A DNA stretch of 64,000 bases from Streptomyces sennicomposti (GTDB taxonomy: Bacteria; Actinomycetota; Actinomycetes; Streptomycetales; Streptomycetaceae), in contig NZ_JAIOAB010000015.1 of assembly GCF_019890635.1 (NCBI RefSeq), positions 1 through 64,000 on the forward strand. The letters are read 5' to 3'. The notes below the pieces were generated by a model, which saw only the letters and a list, made by a program, of their open reading frames with translations, had not been told where the DNA came from and did no database searches. Position 1 is the first letter of the stretch; every line of letters begins with the position of its first letter. This document shows positions 62,893-64,000 of this stretch, one piece after another. A program made the position numbers and the translations under genes.

Positions 62893-63647
62893 CGGCGCCG
62901 GTGTTCGTGATCGACTCGCTGGAGCGGGCCGACCTCAAGGGCGGGGAGTTCGTCCTCGACGGCCCCGAGGGCCGGCACGCGGTCTCCGTGAAGCGGCTGC
63001 GGCCCGGCGAGGACGTGGTCCTCACCGACGGGCACGGCCGCTGGGCGGAAGGCGTGGTCAAGGCCGCCGAGGGCAAGGACCGCCTGGTGATCACGGACCT
63101 GGAGTCCGTCGTCGAGGAGCCGCCCGAGCAGCCCCGCATCACCGTCGTGCAGGCCCTGCCCAAGGGCGACCGGGGCGAACTGGCCGTGGAGACCATGACC
63201 GAGGTCGGCGTGGACGCGATCGTGCCCTGGCAGGCCGCCCGCTGCATCACCCAGTGGAAGGGCGACCGGGGGCTGAAGGCGCTCGGCAAGTGGCGGGCCA
63301 CCGCGCGCGAGGCCGGCAAGCAGTCCCGCCGGGTGCGCTTCCCGGAGGTCGCGGAGGCGGCGACGACCAAGCAGGTCGCCGCGCTGCTGGCGAAGGCCGA
63401 CTTCGCCGCCGTGCTGCACTCGGACTTCGAGTACGGCAGCGAGCCCCTCGCCACCGCCGAACTCCCCGCCGAGGGCGAGATCGTGTTGGTCGTCGGCCCC
63501 GAAGGCGGCGTGTCCTCCGACGAGTTGGCGCAGTTCCGGGAGGCGGGCGCGCGGGCGTACGTCCTCGGGCGTAGCGTGCTGCGTACCTCGACCGCGGGGA
63601 CGGCCGCCGCCGCGCTCCTCCTGGGACGCACCGGCCGCTGGTCCTGA
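62889..63647 (+). CDS. rsmE: 16S rRNA m3U1498 methyltransferase
   Basis: 252 residues, SPOUT-class methyltransferase acting on 16S rRNA U1498. N-terminal PUA-like domain (GRHAVSVKRLRPGEDVVLTD), then the knot: VVQALPKGDRGELAVETMTE, REAGKQSRRVRFPEV, LVVGPEGGVSSDELAQFREA and LGRSVLRTSTAGTAAAALL. Start ATG overlaps the upstream stop; a longer frame from 62766 is a shadow of the preceding gene. In many bacteria rsmE is linked to dnaJ-hrcA, as here. Confidence 0.94.
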   Translation: MTAPVFVIDSLERADLKGGEFVLDGPEGRHAVSVKRLRPGEDVVLTDGHGRWAEGVVKAAEGKDRLVITDLESVVEEPPEQPRITVVQALPKGDRGELAVETMTEVGVDAIVPWQAARCITQWKGDRGLKALGKWRATAREAGKQSRRVRFPEVAEAATTKQVAALLAKADFAAVLHSDFEYGSEPLATAELPAEGEIVLVVGPEGGVSSDELAQFREAGARAYVLGRSVLRTSTAGTAAAALLLGRTGRWS

Positions 63648-63683
63648 CCCGGCGGCCGCACCCGACGTCTCAAGGGGGTTGAC

Positions 63684-64000
63684 GTGGAACTCGCCCAAGT
63701 CCGGCTGCTCGTCACCGACTTCGCCGCCTGCTACCGCTTCTACGCCGATGTCCTCGGCCTGAAGCCGCAGTCGGGCGCGGAGCGGGGGCCGTACGAGAAG
63801 TTCAGCCCGGCCACCGGTTCGGCGGGGATCGCCCTGCAGGACCGGGCGATGATGGCTCAAATCCTGGGCGAACTGGGCGAGACGGTCGCGGGACACCGCT
63901 CGCTGGTGGTGCTGCGCGTGGACGACCTCGACGCGTACTGCGCCGGCGTCACCGCCCGCGGCGCGACTCTGCTGCACGGCCCGGCGCCCATGACGGACCG
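63684..64000 (+). CDS. VOC-family (glyoxalase-like) protein, 3' end outside window
   Basis: Partial; first 105 codons. GTG with AAGGGGG 7 bp upstream. Begins ELAQVRLLVTDFAACYRFYA, then DVLGLKPQSGAERGPYEKF and SLVVLRVDDLDAYCAGVTAR, the beta-alpha-beta pattern of the vicinal oxygen chelate fold. The N-terminal metal ligand position typical of glyoxalase I (His in the first strand) is Gln, so enzymatic activity is open. Confidence 0.82.
   Translation, partial: MELAQVRLLVTDFAACYRFYADVLGLKPQSGAERGPYEKFSPATGSAGIALQDRAMMAQILGELGETVAGHRSLVVLRVDDLDAYCAGVTARGATLLHGPAPMTD

Overview
This 64 kb window is chromosomal DNA from a Streptomyces or a very close relative. The support is extreme G+C with strong third-position bias, many GTG starts and 4-bp ATGA/GTGA overlaps, a long RNase E/G of the RNase ES type, the hrcA-dnaJ pair behind a CIRCE element, and a gene order (rne-rplU-rpmA-obg ... 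proB-proA ... nadD-LCP-rsfS ... leuS ... comEA-comEC ... holA-rpsT-lepA ... hemW ... hrcA-dnaJ ... rsmE) that I recognise as a Streptomyces core region. No species assignment is possible from the sequence alone.

Layout. 1-6280: RNA/ribosome block (RNase E/G, L21, L27, Obg GTPase). 6558-12141: three overlapping genes for a cell-surface or spore-wall phosphate-linked glycopolymer (two Stealth-type sugar-phosphate transferases, one fused to a GT4 glycosyltransferase, with an unrecognised protein between them), then galE. 13520-16929: proline synthesis (proB, proA) with a conserved hypothetical and a tandem hairpin repeat between them. 17053-20857: small and single-pass membrane proteins and an M48 metalloprotease gene frameshifted inside its zinc motif. 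20949-24774: nadD, an LCP/LytR_C protein, rsfS and a histidine phosphatase. 24902-28356: two identical tRNA-Ala(GGC) genes flanking an XRE (MmyB-type) regulator, a divergent MFS exporter and two small Cys-pair proteins. 28496-31386 (minus): a NuoF-like flavoprotein fused to a ferredoxin plus a ferric-reductase-like membrane cytochrome. 31662-36790: leuS behind a Leu leader peptide and terminator, a membrane coiled-coil protein, and DegV. 36963-40762: comEA-comEC.

40825-45707 is the most distinctive accessory segment. An XRE/TPR-like regulator and three small unrecognised genes are followed by a ribosomally made peptide system: a 97-aa precursor with a Thr/Ser/Asp/Gly tail, an ATP-grasp ligase and a PIMT-like methyltransferase. 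This matches the tgmA/B/C (SAV_5884-type) graspetide architecture. The three biosynthetic genes overlap and are probably translationally coupled.

45782-64000: arylamine N-acetyltransferase, a YceI protein, holA, rpsT (minus), lepA, an acyl-CoA synthetase, an ATPase-GAF-PP2C phosphatase, hemW, a two-unit CRISPR-like remnant, DUF3097 and an MBL-fold hydrolase (both minus), CIRCE-hrcA-dnaJ, a nitronate monooxygenase-like flavoprotein, rsmE, and the start of a VOC-family gene.

Themes that cross the window: several genes look leaderless (a TANNNT-like -10 box 6-8 nt before the start codon); many 3' intergenic regions carry short GC-rich tandem repeats; most transcription units end in perfect GC-rich hairpins; and comEC carries the only in-frame TTA (bldA-type) codon I found.
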